Shown piece after piece: positions 8,356 to 16,941 of a stretch of 64,000 nt of DNA; positions within the stretch are counted from its first letter, which is position 1; every line of letters begins with the position of its first letter. Source of the DNA: Gammaproteobacteria bacterium (GTDB lineage Bacteria > Pseudomonadota > Gammaproteobacteria > Pseudomonadales > IMCC2047); contig JAJFKB010000020.1 in NCBI GenBank assembly GCA_021773395.1, positions 248,001 through 312,000 of the forward strand. Reading direction: 5' to 3'. The notes under the pieces are model-generated. The model did no database searches. It was not told the origin of the DNA and saw only the letters and a list, made by a program, of their open reading frames with translations. A program made the position numbers and the translations under genes.

Positions 8356-9615
8356 TTACTCCCAGTCCAGCAGGCGCTGTTCACCTTCTAACGTTTGAAT
8401 ATCGGTTATATCCTGTGACATTTCAACCACACCACGATAATTTTTATCGTCATCGCGTACCGCGAAATAGCGAATTACCACGAAACGACCTTTGATATGG
8501 ATACGAAAATCAGCCACATCACGCGTACCCTTCTTAAATTCTTCAACAATTCGTAAAACGGTATCAACCGATTTTGGAGGATGACAATGGTGTACTTCCC
8601 GACCAATGATACCGGCACTACGAGGAAACAGTCGATCTTCACCTCGGTTATAAAACAGCACCTTGCCGTTTTCATCGACATAGGTGATATCCAACGGCAA
8701 GACCTTAAAAATCAAATTCACCTGTTCCGGTGTCATATAGCCTTCGTCGAAATGAAACATCCCAGTGGTGTCGAAGGGTAGTTTCTTTTTCCGCTTCACC
8801 TTTGATGGATGAACATATTGTTCGTGCGATACGGGCTGCTCATTCTCTTGTTGGTGCGCCTCTAGTTCAGCATCATCCTCACCTACAGGAGGGAATGGAG
8901 GCGGCTCTTTGTCCAGCATCCAACCAATTTCCCGGTCTCCTTCTTGCATATCAAGCCAGTCTTCGTCATCCAGCAAATCCATAGCCCCGGGTATTAGGCG
9001 CTGCTCCTCAACTTGCATCATTCTTTCCAATTGACTGAAGAGAAAAGACATTTTTTGTTCGACAAGTGCTACGTCACCCTGCTCTATCGCCTGACGAAGC
9101 CCCTTAAGTAAACTGCGATTTTCGTCATGAAAAGCCCACATATTCTTGCTGGGCGAATCCCATCCGTGCTTTTCCAGGCAGGGGAAAAGTTGATTTTCCT
9201 TTCGCTGGTAATGCAACTCTACTGTGCATATATGGGTAAAAATATTAGAGAAATCACTCAGCTGCTGTGCAGGCTTAAACCGCTGCGCGCTTTTTATCCA
9301 CGAGCGTAAAAGCAAATTTTCTTCCAGATAAACACGGGCCGGATGCCCCATAGGAAATTGTCTGAGATTGGCCGCGGCTATCTTCTCCTGTACTACCTCA
9401 TTATAAAAATCGATGACAGAATTGTTATCGCGAAAACTGATGCCTTGGGTATCAAGCTGTTCAAAAACAACAGCCAGTTCATCATGGCTGACACTCTCAC
9501 ACTCCTGTTCAAACTGATTGATCAGTTCAATAGGCGTATCGCCCATACATAAGTATTCTATTATCTCTTTAAGTAAGCCACTGTGTGACTCTATAAGGAA
9601 TTCACTCAAAACCAT
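8356..9615 (-). CDS. DUF438 - hemerythrin - PAS sensor protein
   Basis: Cytoplasmic protein of about 420 aa with three parts, numbered from the upstream TTG at 9624: DUF438 (residues 5-85), a hemerythrin-like domain (about 95-215; candidate diiron ligands His131, His138, Glu142, His166 and Glu207) and a C-terminal PAS domain (about 300-412) with the family's VHHCHPPKSV motif. A charged linker joins the last two. The architecture suggests sensing of O2, NO or redox state. There is no kinase, GGDEF or DNA-binding domain, so its output is unknown. Start choice: ATG at 9615 has a GGAG immediately against it; GTG at 9621 has AGGG 5 nt upstream and is equally possible. An FNR-type promoter lies upstream, as for nosR. 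Confidence 0.85.
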   Translation of the reverse strand: MVLSEFLIESHSGLLKEIIEYLCMGDTPIELINQFEQECESVSHDELAVVFEQLDTQGISFRDNNSVIDFYNEVVQEKIAAANLRQFPMGHPARVYLEENLLLRSWIKSAQRFKPAQQLSDFSNIFTHICTVELHYQRKENQLFPCLEKHGWDSPSKNMWAFHDENRSLLKGLRQAIEQGDVALVEQKMSFLFSQLERMMQVEEQRLIPGAMDLLDDEDWLDMQEGDREIGWMLDKEPPPFPPVGEDDAELEAHQQENEQPVSHEQYVHPSKVKRKKKLPFDTTGMFHFDEGYMTPEQVNLIFKVLPLDITYVDENGKVLFYNRGEDRLFPRSAGIIGREVHHCHPPKSVDTVLRIVEEFKKGTRDVADFRIHIKGRFVVIRYFAVRDDDKNYRGVVEMSQDITDIQTLEGEQRLLDWE

Positions 9616-9623
9616 CTCCACCA

Positions 9624-9668
9624 ATACCCTAGAATAACCAACTAATTTAGTTGGTTATTCTAGGGTAT
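9624..9668. promoter_or_regulatory. perfect 45-bp palindrome over the hemerythrin-PAS promoter
   Basis: Two exactly complementary 22-bp arms (9624-9645 and 9647-9668) around a single T. Each arm contains CCCTAGAATAACCAACTAA or its complement. The arm nearer the FNR-type box holds a minus-strand -10 hexamer TAGAAT (9657-9662); the other arm holds its mirror copy. The minus-strand AGGG ribosome site also falls in the gene-proximal arm. It may be a large operator for a dimeric regulator. Confidence 0.7.
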
Positions 9669-9698
9669 CATCAGATGCGTTGTTTTGACGTAAATCAC
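9657..9698 (-). promoter_or_regulatory. FNR/DNR-type promoter of the hemerythrin-PAS gene
   Basis: The box TTGAC-GTAA-ATCAC (9685-9698) matches 8 of 10 half-site bases of the FNR/DNR consensus TTGAT-N4-ATCAA. Its centre lies 34.5 bp from the 3' end of a -10 TAGAAT (9657-9662), which places a predicted start near 9650 and the box at about -41.5: class II activator geometry. The nosR promoter has the same spacing within 1 bp. Confidence 0.6.
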
Positions 9699-10062
9699 AA
9701 AATGCTCTCTCCGGGTTTTAATGAGGGCGCATTGAATGGCACTGTATTAAGGATAAAGCCCCTATCCCGCTGACGGGAGAGCAACTGGGGTTGACATTGC
9801 GGTAAGAGTGGGAAAATGGATCCCGAAATATTCGTGACAACATCTTCAAGACTGTCGATATTTTTTACAATTCCCGAATTTAAATCAACCTAACTTATTG
9901 ATATTTTGACAATATATTTGTTCCACCCTAATACAACGAAATAAACATTCCAGTTTTTTTATTGCTAATGACTTTCACTTACCATCGAGCATGGCAGTAG
10001 ATTTAGGTATGTGTTTGGATTAAAATAGTTGAACTAACAAAAACCAGAAGAAGGATTTACGC
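9669..10062. other. divergent intergenic region
   Basis: Separates the hemerythrin-PAS gene from the small CTERM-like gene. It holds the FNR-type box at the left, a degenerate REP-like hairpin near 9759-9790 (CCCG/CGGG core with GGGAGAG) and an AT-rich + strand promoter at 9906-9934. A leader of about 120 nt follows before the small gene. No further gene is seen. Confidence 0.5.
9906..9934 (+). promoter_or_regulatory. sigma-70-type promoter
   Basis: -35 TTGACA (9906-9911), 17-bp spacer, -10 TAATAC (9929-9934). It would drive the small exported protein and the hydroxylase downstream. Confidence 0.5.
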
Positions 10063-10257
10063 ATGTCATTCAGAAATAAGAGTCTGTTAATTAGCCTGTG
10101 TGTTCTTGCTTGCTCACATACATCTGTTCTAGCTGGCGTTAATGGTGTACCAACCATTCCCCAATCAGTACCCGCAATAAGCCAGGCTGGTCTCATCGGA
10201 CTTGCTCTTGTCATAGGCCTTCTCGGTGCAAAAATAATAAACAAATTCAAAAAATAG
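10063..10257 (+). CDS. tiny exported protein with CTERM-like sorting tail
   Basis: 64-aa protein that is little more than a signal peptide (residues 1-24, cleavage near VLAG), a 15-residue linker rich in Pro and Val (VNGVPTIPQSVPAISQ), a hydrophobic helix (GLIGLALVIGLLGAKII) and a basic end NKFKK. The motif-helix-basic order resembles IPTL-CTERM and similar C-terminal sorting signals, which mark proteins for processing and surface anchoring. Here almost no mature domain is left between the two signals. The gene has a clear AAGGA site 7-8 nt before ATG and its own promoter, so it is probably real. It lies 68 bp upstream of a fatty-acid-hydroxylase-type gene. Function unknown. Confidence 0.6.
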   Translation: MSFRNKSLLISLCVLACSHTSVLAGVNGVPTIPQSVPAISQAGLIGLALVIGLLGAKIINKFKK

Positions 10258-10325
10258 CTTTTTATTTATTTTACTGAGCAAATCGTAGGAATAGCCTGTT
10301 ACTGCCATAACGCGATGGGGAAATC

Positions 10326-11114
10326 ATGATCATCGATTATGAATTCGCCTTTTACAGCTTCATGGTGGCATCCATTGTTCTGGTTTTCTGGTTAGAAGCT
10401 TTACTACCACTAGACTCATCAGGCTGGGAAATACAACATCTCCTTCAAAATTTCGGTCTTTGGCTAATTGCTTTTCTCTGCGCGGACTACATCATCGGTT
10501 ACTACTTAATAGATATTCAGTCCATGATCGGACAGCAACCGTTTGGGATGTTTTACTGGTGGCCGCCCCCCTTTGAATGGACTTTAGTAGTAATTGGTGT
10601 ATTGCTTCTTGAACTGGCGGATTACTTTTATCACCGGTTCAGCCATCACAACCCCATTCTTTGGCGACTGCATGCTGTACATCACACGGATACCAGATTG
10701 GATGTCTCTACAACATTGCGAACTCATCCATTGGAATTAATTACCGCTAATTTCTGCCGCTATGGCGTTGCGCTGGCTTTTGGTTTTCCCATTTGGGTAA
10801 TAGGTTTTCGCGAATTGATAATCTTTCCAGTACTGTTCATGCAACACGGCAATATCAAACTGTCACATCGCACAGAAACGCTTCTATCGTTTATCATTGT
10901 CACCCCGCGTATACATCGGCTTCATCACTCTACTCTTTCTGACGAGCACAATAGCAATTACTGCCGCGGTTTTATTTGGTGGGATAGACTATTTGGCACT
11001 TTCCAGCAACCGACGAAAGAAAAACCAAAGGATTTTGGGATTCTTAATTACACGGCTAAAAAGTATCAATCTATAGCCGGCATGCTGTTGACCCCGTTTA
11101 TACTAAAAATCTAA
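10326..11114 (+). CDS. sterol desaturase / fatty acid hydroxylase family protein
   Basis: Integral membrane di-iron enzyme of the fatty acid hydroxylase superfamily (262 aa). Several membrane helices are followed by the histidine clusters that bind the two irons: YHRFSHH, HAVHH, and later HRLHH; an extra HGNIKLSHR lies between. This is the HxxxH/HxxHH pattern of the family. Members hydroxylate or desaturate sterols, carotenoids or acyl lipids; the substrate here is unknown. It follows the tiny CTERM-like gene in the same direction and may share its promoter. It is convergent with nosL, so it is not part of the nos operon. Confidence 0.88.
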   Translation: MIIDYEFAFYSFMVASIVLVFWLEALLPLDSSGWEIQHLLQNFGLWLIAFLCADYIIGYYLIDIQSMIGQQPFGMFYWWPPPFEWTLVVIGVLLLELADYFYHRFSHHNPILWRLHAVHHTDTRLDVSTTLRTHPLELITANFCRYGVALAFGFPIWVIGFRELIIFPVLFMQHGNIKLSHRTETLLSFIIVTPRIHRLHHSTLSDEHNSNYCRGFIWWDRLFGTFQQPTKEKPKDFGILNYTAKKYQSIAGMLLTPFILKI

Positions 11115-11199
11115 TAAAAAGAGGCGTGGCTCAACTGAGTACCGTCGGGCCGCTTTTCAATGATCAGGGGAAAGCTTTGTCTAACTCCGGTTTTTGTTT

Positions 11200-11790
11200 T
11201 TACTCTTGCGTACTATTATGGCCATGCTTTTTCTCGTTAATCCTTTCCTGCGTCTCCATTTCTGCTTGCAAGGTCTCAGAATTCCCTAGCACGTACTCTT
11301 CAGGAATATCCGCTAACTCGACTATCCGCCCACCATAAATTTCGATAAATTGATTAGCCATCGAGGGATCCCTAAAAGGAAAGGCTTCCATGGCGCCCAT
11401 GCCACCGCGCAATCGACTATCGATCACATAGACTGCCCAATCGGCAGCGACCCAGGAGTTCTGTAAATTTTCCGGGTGGCCCAAATTGAAAGTGGGTGTG
11501 GTATCAATTGCCGTAACGTACAACGCGGCCACGGTTTTTGATTCCTCTGGCAGTTTGGTATACGCAACGCCATCTCGAACCGTAGTAAACCACAGTGGCT
11601 CACCGTTACCCGTCAAATGAATTTGGCTTTTGGGGCCTTCGTGCTCGTTGATCAACATGTTACAAAAATAGCCAATGGCCTCCGCTGTAGGCATTTTTGG
11701 CTTAGGGACTTCTTCCTTATTCGAGGGCTGACAAGCAGTAAGTATGAGTAGCAGGCTGATCAGTAAAAATTGGGCGGCGGGGTTTTTCAA
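11200..11790 (-). CDS. nosL: NosL, copper-binding lipoprotein of N2O reductase assembly
   Basis: Outer-surface lipoprotein with lipobox LTAC (Cys20). NosL binds Cu(I) and hands it over for building the copper centres of nitrous oxide reductase. Candidate metal residues are in YFCNMLI and GGMGAMEAFPF, both conserved in NosL. The 196-aa length includes a polar, His-ending tail (EKKHGHNSTQE). The start is TTG, supported by AAGGAG 7 nt upstream; it begins 1 bp after the nosY stop. It is the last gene of nosRZDFYL. Confidence 0.92.
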   Translation of the reverse strand: MKNPAAQFLLISLLLILTACQPSNKEEVPKPKMPTAEAIGYFCNMLINEHEGPKSQIHLTGNGEPLWFTTVRDGVAYTKLPEESKTVAALYVTAIDTTPTFNLGHPENLQNSWVAADWAVYVIDSRLRGGMGAMEAFPFRDPSMANQFIEIYGGRIVELADIPEEYVLGNSETLQAEMETQERINEKKHGHNSTQE

Positions 11791-11791
11791 C

Positions 11792-12613
11792 TTATAACTC
11801 CTTGCGACTAAAAAGATAGATAGCGATAACCAGTAACACGGCCACCCATATGCTCATTATGCCTAGTAAACTATTTGGCCCAGGAGTGCTGGCGATATTT
11901 GCCACCCCCGACACCATGCTGGCGGCGTCCGACCCCGCCAGATTATACAACCTGTAAACATCGGCGGGGTTAGCCAAAACCAATCCATTGAACAATTCAG
12001 GCTGGATTTTTTGTTCTTTATCGGCCAACAAAACACCCAATAGTATCAGGTCGTAGAGCACCAGCATAAATAGCCAGACACCCACTGCCGCTCCAATTGC
12101 ACTTGCTCTAGATTTGCTTAACAGACTGATCAAACAACCTATGCTGATAAAAACCGCACCCAAAAGCAGAGAACTGGTCATCATTTGTACATAATCTATC
12201 CATTCAGATGTTTGCGAACCATCTTGAACGATGAGATACAGTCCGGCGCTTCCGTATCCGACAAGAATAGCGAACAGCAGCACCAGTAGGTGCCCGATAA
12301 ACTTGCCCAGTATGATATGCCAGCGTGATATTGGGTAGCTTAGCAACAGCAATAAAGTACCCTGCTCCTCCTCGCCGACTATGGCATCAAAGGAAATCGT
12401 CAATGCTACTAGCGGGATCAAATACAAGCTTAAGCTGGACAGACTCACGGTGGTGATACTCATCAGGCTGGCGCGGGTATCACCGATGGGTGCTGAACCG
12501 AGCAAGGCGAGCGAAAAAGCCAGACTGGCCAACAACAAGATTGAGGCAATGGCCCAGCGATTACGTATGGCACGCTGAAACTCAGCTGTGGTGATGGTGA
12601 TAATGGCGCTCAC
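11792..12613 (-). CDS. nosY: NosY, ABC transporter permease
   Basis: Membrane subunit of the NosFY ABC transporter, 273 aa with six hydrophobic helices. Together with NosD and NosF it is needed to mature the CuZ centre of N2O reductase, probably by supplying sulfur or copper to the periplasm (family knowledge). The sequence has the ABC-2 permease layout: an early cytoplasmic helix (EFQRAIRNRWAI), then DAIVGEEEQGTLLLLLSYPISRWHIILGKF, a signature coupling segment. GTG start at 12613 overlaps the nosF stop as GTGA, so translation is coupled. Confidence 0.93.
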   Translation of the reverse strand: MSAIITITTAEFQRAIRNRWAIASILLLASLAFSLALLGSAPIGDTRASLMSITTVSLSSLSLYLIPLVALTISFDAIVGEEEQGTLLLLLSYPISRWHIILGKFIGHLLVLLFAILVGYGSAGLYLIVQDGSQTSEWIDYVQMMTSSLLLGAVFISIGCLISLLSKSRASAIGAAVGVWLFMLVLYDLILLGVLLADKEQKIQPELFNGLVLANPADVYRLYNLAGSDAASMVSGVANIASTPGPNSLLGIMSIWVAVLLVIAIYLFSRKEL

Positions 12614-13506
12614 GGTTGATCCGCCTGTTCCACAAAATGGCTATAGAGATCGTCCAGTCCTGGGGGGATGATTTGTAAATTCTTGATGGCCTTTTGATGC
12701 GTCATTATCTGCCCCATCAGCTCCACCTTTTCCGATTGTTGGCACAAAAAAGTGATGCTGCTGGAACGATTTTCGCCATTGAGGTGGTCTGTTTGTTGAA
12801 ATGCTGCAAACCTGGACTCCTCACCAGCGAGCACCTCTACATGTATTTGCGTGGGCAACTGTGCGGCTTCTCTTAGCTGCTCCAGGGTTCCTTGAATAAT
12901 CACTGAACCTTTGCGCATAATGAGAATTTTGTCTATTTCCCCTTCTATTTCGGAGAGTGCATGAGACGATATGAGTATCGCCGTCCCCTTTGTTTTGCAT
13001 TCACGGAGAATCCCGTAGAAATGTCTTCTCAAGAAAGGGTCTAAGCCCGTAGTGGGCTCATCCAATAACAACAATTTTGGGTTTCCAAGTAATGCCTGGG
13101 CTAAACCTAAACGTTGTCGCATCCCCTTCGAATAGGTTTTTACGCGTGAAGTCGCGGCGGTGCTGAGCCCTACCAGTTCCAGTAACTCAGAACATTGGTT
13201 TAGCGATACTTTTTTTAATTTTGCGTAGTATCTAAGCACCTGATTACCGGTCATTTCACCGGGAAAGGAAACAGTCTCCGGCAAAAAACCAATATCAGCG
13301 TGAGGATCTCTTCCTGGATCCGTGGATATCTCTAATGCTCCCTCACTGGGACGAACCAGACCCAAAATCAGTTTCATCAGCGTAGTCTTTCCAGCACCAT
13401 TGTGACCGATGATGGCTACACTTTGCTCGGGGGATACGGAAAAACTGACCTGATCCACCACTGTGTGTTGTCCGTAATTTTTACTAACCTGAGTTAATTT
13501 AATCAT
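12610..13506 (-). CDS. nosF: NosF, ABC transporter ATPase
   Basis: ATP-binding subunit of NosDFY, 298 aa. All ABC motifs are present: Walker A GHNGAGKT (residues 34-41), signature YSKGMRQRLGLAQAL, Walker B LLLLDEPTTGLDP and the switch histidine ISSHALSE. The C-terminal 80 residues form the usual extra domain of drug/copper type ABC-2 ATPases. ATG start; no strong ribosome site is visible, and only 44 bp separate it from nosD. It energises CuZ maturation with NosY. Confidence 0.95.
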   Translation of the reverse strand: MIKLTQVSKNYGQHTVVDQVSFSVSPEQSVAIIGHNGAGKTTLMKLILGLVRPSEGALEISTDPGRDPHADIGFLPETVSFPGEMTGNQVLRYYAKLKKVSLNQCSELLELVGLSTAATSRVKTYSKGMRQRLGLAQALLGNPKLLLLDEPTTGLDPFLRRHFYGILRECKTKGTAILISSHALSEIEGEIDKILIMRKGSVIIQGTLEQLREAAQLPTQIHVEVLAGEESRFAAFQQTDHLNGENRSSSITFLCQQSEKVELMGQIMTHQKAIKNLQIIPPGLDDLYSHFVEQADQP

Positions 13507-13550
13507 TGAGTTGTTATGGATACGGGTGCTCGGCTATTAGGCTGTTAGAA

Positions 13551-14801
13551 CTATAAGGTATTGGGCTGCATTAAAGGGAAACTATCCTGAACACCACCGG
13601 GGTGCAACGCTGGAAAATGCGACTGTGCCCATTGTAACAATTGTAATGCAGGGCTGTTTAGCAAAACCTTGGCTGTTGGATGGCGCCAAATTAGCTGGTC
13701 GACAATTGTATTGGGCCGGTAGGGTTTGTCGGCAATGGAATTACCATCCAGATCGAAAGCCAGGTGATCACTCCAATAGTTACCACCATCTGTCTGTGAC
13801 CATTCTAGCTCCCTTGTGCCGACGTATTTAACCTGAGTTTTATTGCCCATAAAATTATTGCCATAAATTTCGTTTTGCTCCGACCCTGCGGTAAAGTGCA
13901 CTCCTATCATACAACCTTCAAAATGGTTATTAAGTATCTGATTTATATTTGAATTATAAACAAACGCGCACTTTTCCGCACCGCCGCTTACCCGATTATT
14001 AGTGATTTCGGAATGATTGGTATAGTTAAAAAATATCCCTCTATCACGATCTCCACGCGAAATATTGTTGATGACCTTAAGGTGGGATGAATACATTAGT
14101 GCGTAGCCTACATGGTTATTCTCAGAAATGTTACCTGAGATCTCGCTATGATTTGTGTACATATAATGCACCGCAAACCGTAACTGACTAAAATGGTTGT
14201 CAACAAAGCGGTTATTACGGCTGGTGGTGGAAAAAATACCATCGCGCCCCTGACTAATATGGTTTTTCTGCACGACTGAGCCGGGGGAGTTCCAGACGTG
14301 CACACCATTACCCCGCTCATTCATCCGCAAATCTTTTCGACCGATAATCGAATTTGAGGTGATCAGCGCTTGTTCTGGCCCTTTCAGATTGATCCCGATC
14401 AGGTTGTGCCTAATCTGGTTATTCGAAACGATCGCACGACTGCCATTCTTTGTTATAAAAACACCACTGTGTTCTTCAGACAGTAATTCACCTGAATTTA
14501 TAATAGTCAGTCCTTGCACAACCACATCCGGTGCATCGACTAAAATCACATGACCTGCTCCAAGGCCATCTATGACTGCACCTGGGTTTCCCTCTATTTT
14601 AACGGAGCGGTCGATTATTATTGAACCTGAGTAATGCCCGGCTGAGAGTAACAGGGTATCACCTGGCTGCAGATCGGCGATCAATTCGTTTAATGGACCA
14701 CTGGCGGGAGACACGGCATGCACGGTGGCACCTTGCACGGAACTGCTAAATAGATAGAGTACGGCAACAAACAACGCCGTCATGTACTTGGCTGCTATCA
14801 T
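13551..14801 (-). CDS. nosD: NosD, periplasmic copper-centre maturation protein
   Basis: Exported right-handed beta-helix protein (CASH/NosD repeats) that works with NosFY to build the CuZ [4Cu:2S] site of N2O reductase. After a signal peptide (MTALFVAVLYLFSSSVQGA) come repeated short strands such as VVQGLTIINSG, VSNNQIRHNLIGI, VQKNHISQGRDGI and ISGNISENNHVGY. The C-terminal end has the NosD ending GGNYWSDHLAFDLDGNSIADKPY. I prefer the ATG at 14801; an upstream TTG in frame (14837) would add a non-signal-like leader, and the ATG at 14783 is also possible. A strong intercistronic hairpin separates it from nosZ. Confidence 0.93.
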   Translation of the reverse strand: MIAAKYMTALFVAVLYLFSSSVQGATVHAVSPASGPLNELIADLQPGDTLLLSAGHYSGSIIIDRSVKIEGNPGAVIDGLGAGHVILVDAPDVVVQGLTIINSGELLSEEHSGVFITKNGSRAIVSNNQIRHNLIGINLKGPEQALITSNSIIGRKDLRMNERGNGVHVWNSPGSVVQKNHISQGRDGIFSTTSRNNRFVDNHFSQLRFAVHYMYTNHSEISGNISENNHVGYALMYSSHLKVINNISRGDRDRGIFFNYTNHSEITNNRVSGGAEKCAFVYNSNINQILNNHFEGCMIGVHFTAGSEQNEIYGNNFMGNKTQVKYVGTRELEWSQTDGGNYWSDHLAFDLDGNSIADKPYRPNTIVDQLIWRHPTAKVLLNSPALQLLQWAQSHFPALHPGGVQDSFPLMQPNTL

Positions 14802-14888
14802 GTTTTGCGTATTTCGATCTCTTGCACCAAGACACAAGCGCCAAGGCGTTGCCTCTGAACAAATTAAGTCTGCTTGAATTTATCCAAA

Positions 14889-14920
14889 GATCACAGAGCG
14901 GTCAAATAACCGCTCTGATC
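14889..14920 (-). terminator. hairpin between nosZ and nosD
   Basis: Stem AGAGCGGT (14895-14902) with ACCGCTCT (14909-14916), 6-nt loop, extended by outer GATC/GATC pairs. On the minus strand it lies between the nosZ stop and nosD and is followed by TTTGG only, so it looks like a partial terminator or mRNA-stabilising structure that would set nosZ expression above nosDFYL. Confidence 0.5.
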
Positions 14921-14934
14921 ACAATGGTCATAGT

Positions 14935-16860
14935 TTAGGCGGGTTCAACTAACATCCTGCCGCGCATTTCCATGTGTAACGCATGACAGAACCACTGACA
15001 GTAATACCAATGCACACCTGGACGATCTGCTTTGAACGTAGCCGAAGCAGTTGCTTGAGCTGCAACTTCGAAAGCAACACCATGGTTTGCCAGGGTAAAA
15101 CCATGTGTCAGGTCGTCTATCTGATCCAGATTAGTGACAAACACTGTCACCTCATCGCCCTGCTTGACTGTAAAATCATTCATGCTGAATGCTGGCGCGA
15201 CTGACCACATGTAAACCCGAACCTTGTTGCCGTCACGAATAACTTTGCTATCACTTTCAAGTGACACACCATCCTTCTTAGCCCATTCGCGCGCATCGGC
15301 AAACATCGGATCATCGCGTGACCAAACCTTACTGGGGTTGACGATATCCCCCCGCACAATTATGCAATCATGCGGTTCTGCGAAGGCTGGCCCGTCGTGT
15401 ACGACTTTCATCTTATTGCCGTTAATATCAATCAGCTGCTCGTTTTCAGGCTTGAGTGGCCCAACATTAATATAGCGGTCTTTAGAGAACTTGTTCATGG
15501 ATAACAGCCACTTACCATCCGCTTCTTTGGTTTCACCCATGGTAGTGTGGTTATGCCCCGGCTGATAATGAACGTCAATCTTCTCAAGCACGGGATTCAC
15601 TTTTTCACCATTATAGGCCCGGATTGCTTTCTCAATATTCCATTTGGCCACTTGGCTGTCCAAAAAGAGCGTAGTGAAGGCGTTACCCTTGCCGTCAAAG
15701 GCAGTATGTAACGGACCCAGACCTAACTCCGGCTCAGCAACCACCACATCTCTTGGTTTGATTTTGTCATTGAACAGATCAGGCAGCTTTCTAACATCCA
15801 ACACAGAGACAGTCGGAGATAATTTGCCATTAATCACAACATGCTTGCCATCAGGCGCAGTGTTACAACCATGCGGGCTACTGGAAATCGGTATGTAGCG
15901 CGTATATTTAGAGCCTTTGCGTCCATCCAGCACAGGTACACCGCCAATTTTTTTGAAATCACCTTTTTTAACGCCCGCTTCAATCGCTTTAATATCGAAC
16001 ACAACCGCCCAGTCTTGCTCAGCCGATGTCATTTCAGCTAAGGTAACTCCCTCTTCGCTGTTGTAGCAGGTTGAAAAGGCATAAAGGCCCTGGTAGTCAG
16101 CATCACAGTTATCCAGGTTACCGTCGACCATGACCTGCCAGGCCACTTCCATGCTGTCACCGTCGATCGCGCTAAAAATAGCATGATATTTTTCTGGCTC
16201 ATTGAGAATAGAACCGTCATTGGGAATCGGTACTCGGTGTTCGCCATTGGCAAATACATACCCGGTGCGCGGGTACTTTTGTGGACGAAGACCGTGAATA
16301 TCTGAAGCATTAGGTATTTCAATGATCTTGTCACACTTCATGACATCCATGCGAATACGTGCGACACGGGTATTTGCTTTGTCATTGATAAAGAGATAAC
16401 GGCCGTCATATGTGCCGTCTGTAAAGGACATATGTGGATGGTGCGCATCACCATTATGCCAAACGCCACCCTTATCTTTTAGATACTCTTTGGTTTCTGG
16501 AAGTAAACCTTCCGTTAGAATTTTTATACTTTCGTTGGTCTGCCCCCAACCGGTAGCACTACAGCGATTAAACACAGGGATACGAACCAGCTCGCGCATT
16601 GATGGAACTCCAAGTATGCGCACTTCTCCCGCCTGACCGCTGCTCCAAAAACCGTAATATTCATCAAGATCCCCAGGGCCCACATGCGCACTGTTTTCGC
16701 TTGCCGCCTGAGCTGCCTGGGGTGAAAGCGTGCCTAATCCACCGACCGCAGCGCCCAATCCCGCAACCGTTGCGATACCTGCGGAGCGGGACAATAACTC
16801 CCGACGAGATGCGCCTTTGGAGTCGAGGGATTCAGCTGGTATATCTTTTTTACTAGTCAT
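14935..16860 (-). CDS. nosZ: NosZ, nitrous oxide reductase (clade I, Tat-exported)
   Basis: Periplasmic copper enzyme that reduces N2O to N2, the last step of denitrification; 641 aa. The N-terminus has a twin-arginine signal ([11 protein letters not shown], then a hydrophobic stretch ending AAQAA), the mark of clade I NosZ. The seven-bladed propeller carries the CuZ histidines in [29 protein letters not shown] and EPHDC. The C-terminal cupredoxin domain carries CuA in [12 protein letters not shown]: Cys621, Cys625, His629, Met632. Start ATG with AAGGAG 7 nt upstream. It lies 81 bp after nosR and is probably transcribed from the nosR promoter. Confidence 0.98.
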   Translation of the reverse strand: MTSKKDIPAESLDSKGASRRELLSRSAGIATVAGLGAAVGGLGTLSPQAAQAASENSAHVGPGDLDEYYGFWSSGQAGEVRILGVPSMRELVRIPVFNRCSATGWGQTNESIKILTEGLLPETKEYLKDKGGVWHNGDAHHPHMSFTDGTYDGRYLFINDKANTRVARIRMDVMKCDKIIEIPNASDIHGLRPQKYPRTGYVFANGEHRVPIPNDGSILNEPEKYHAIFSAIDGDSMEVAWQVMVDGNLDNCDADYQGLYAFSTCYNSEEGVTLAEMTSAEQDWAVVFDIKAIEAGVKKGDFKKIGGVPVLDGRKGSKYTRYIPISSSPHGCNTAPDGKHVVINGKLSPTVSVLDVRKLPDLFNDKIKPRDVVVAEPELGLGPLHTAFDGKGNAFTTLFLDSQVAKWNIEKAIRAYNGEKVNPVLEKIDVHYQPGHNHTTMGETKEADGKWLLSMNKFSKDRYINVGPLKPENEQLIDINGNKMKVVHDGPAFAEPHDCIIVRGDIVNPSKVWSRDDPMFADAREWAKKDGVSLESDSKVIRDGNKVRVYMWSVAPAFSMNDFTVKQGDEVTVFVTNLDQIDDLTHGFTLANHGVAFEVAAQATASATFKADRPGVHWYYCQWFCHALHMEMRGRMLVEPA

Positions 16861-16941
16861 TTATTTACTCCTTAAATGATAGAGAGTCTAACTTTTGGCA
16901 AACAACCGGCCACCAAATGCGGTTTGGCCACCGATCATCAA

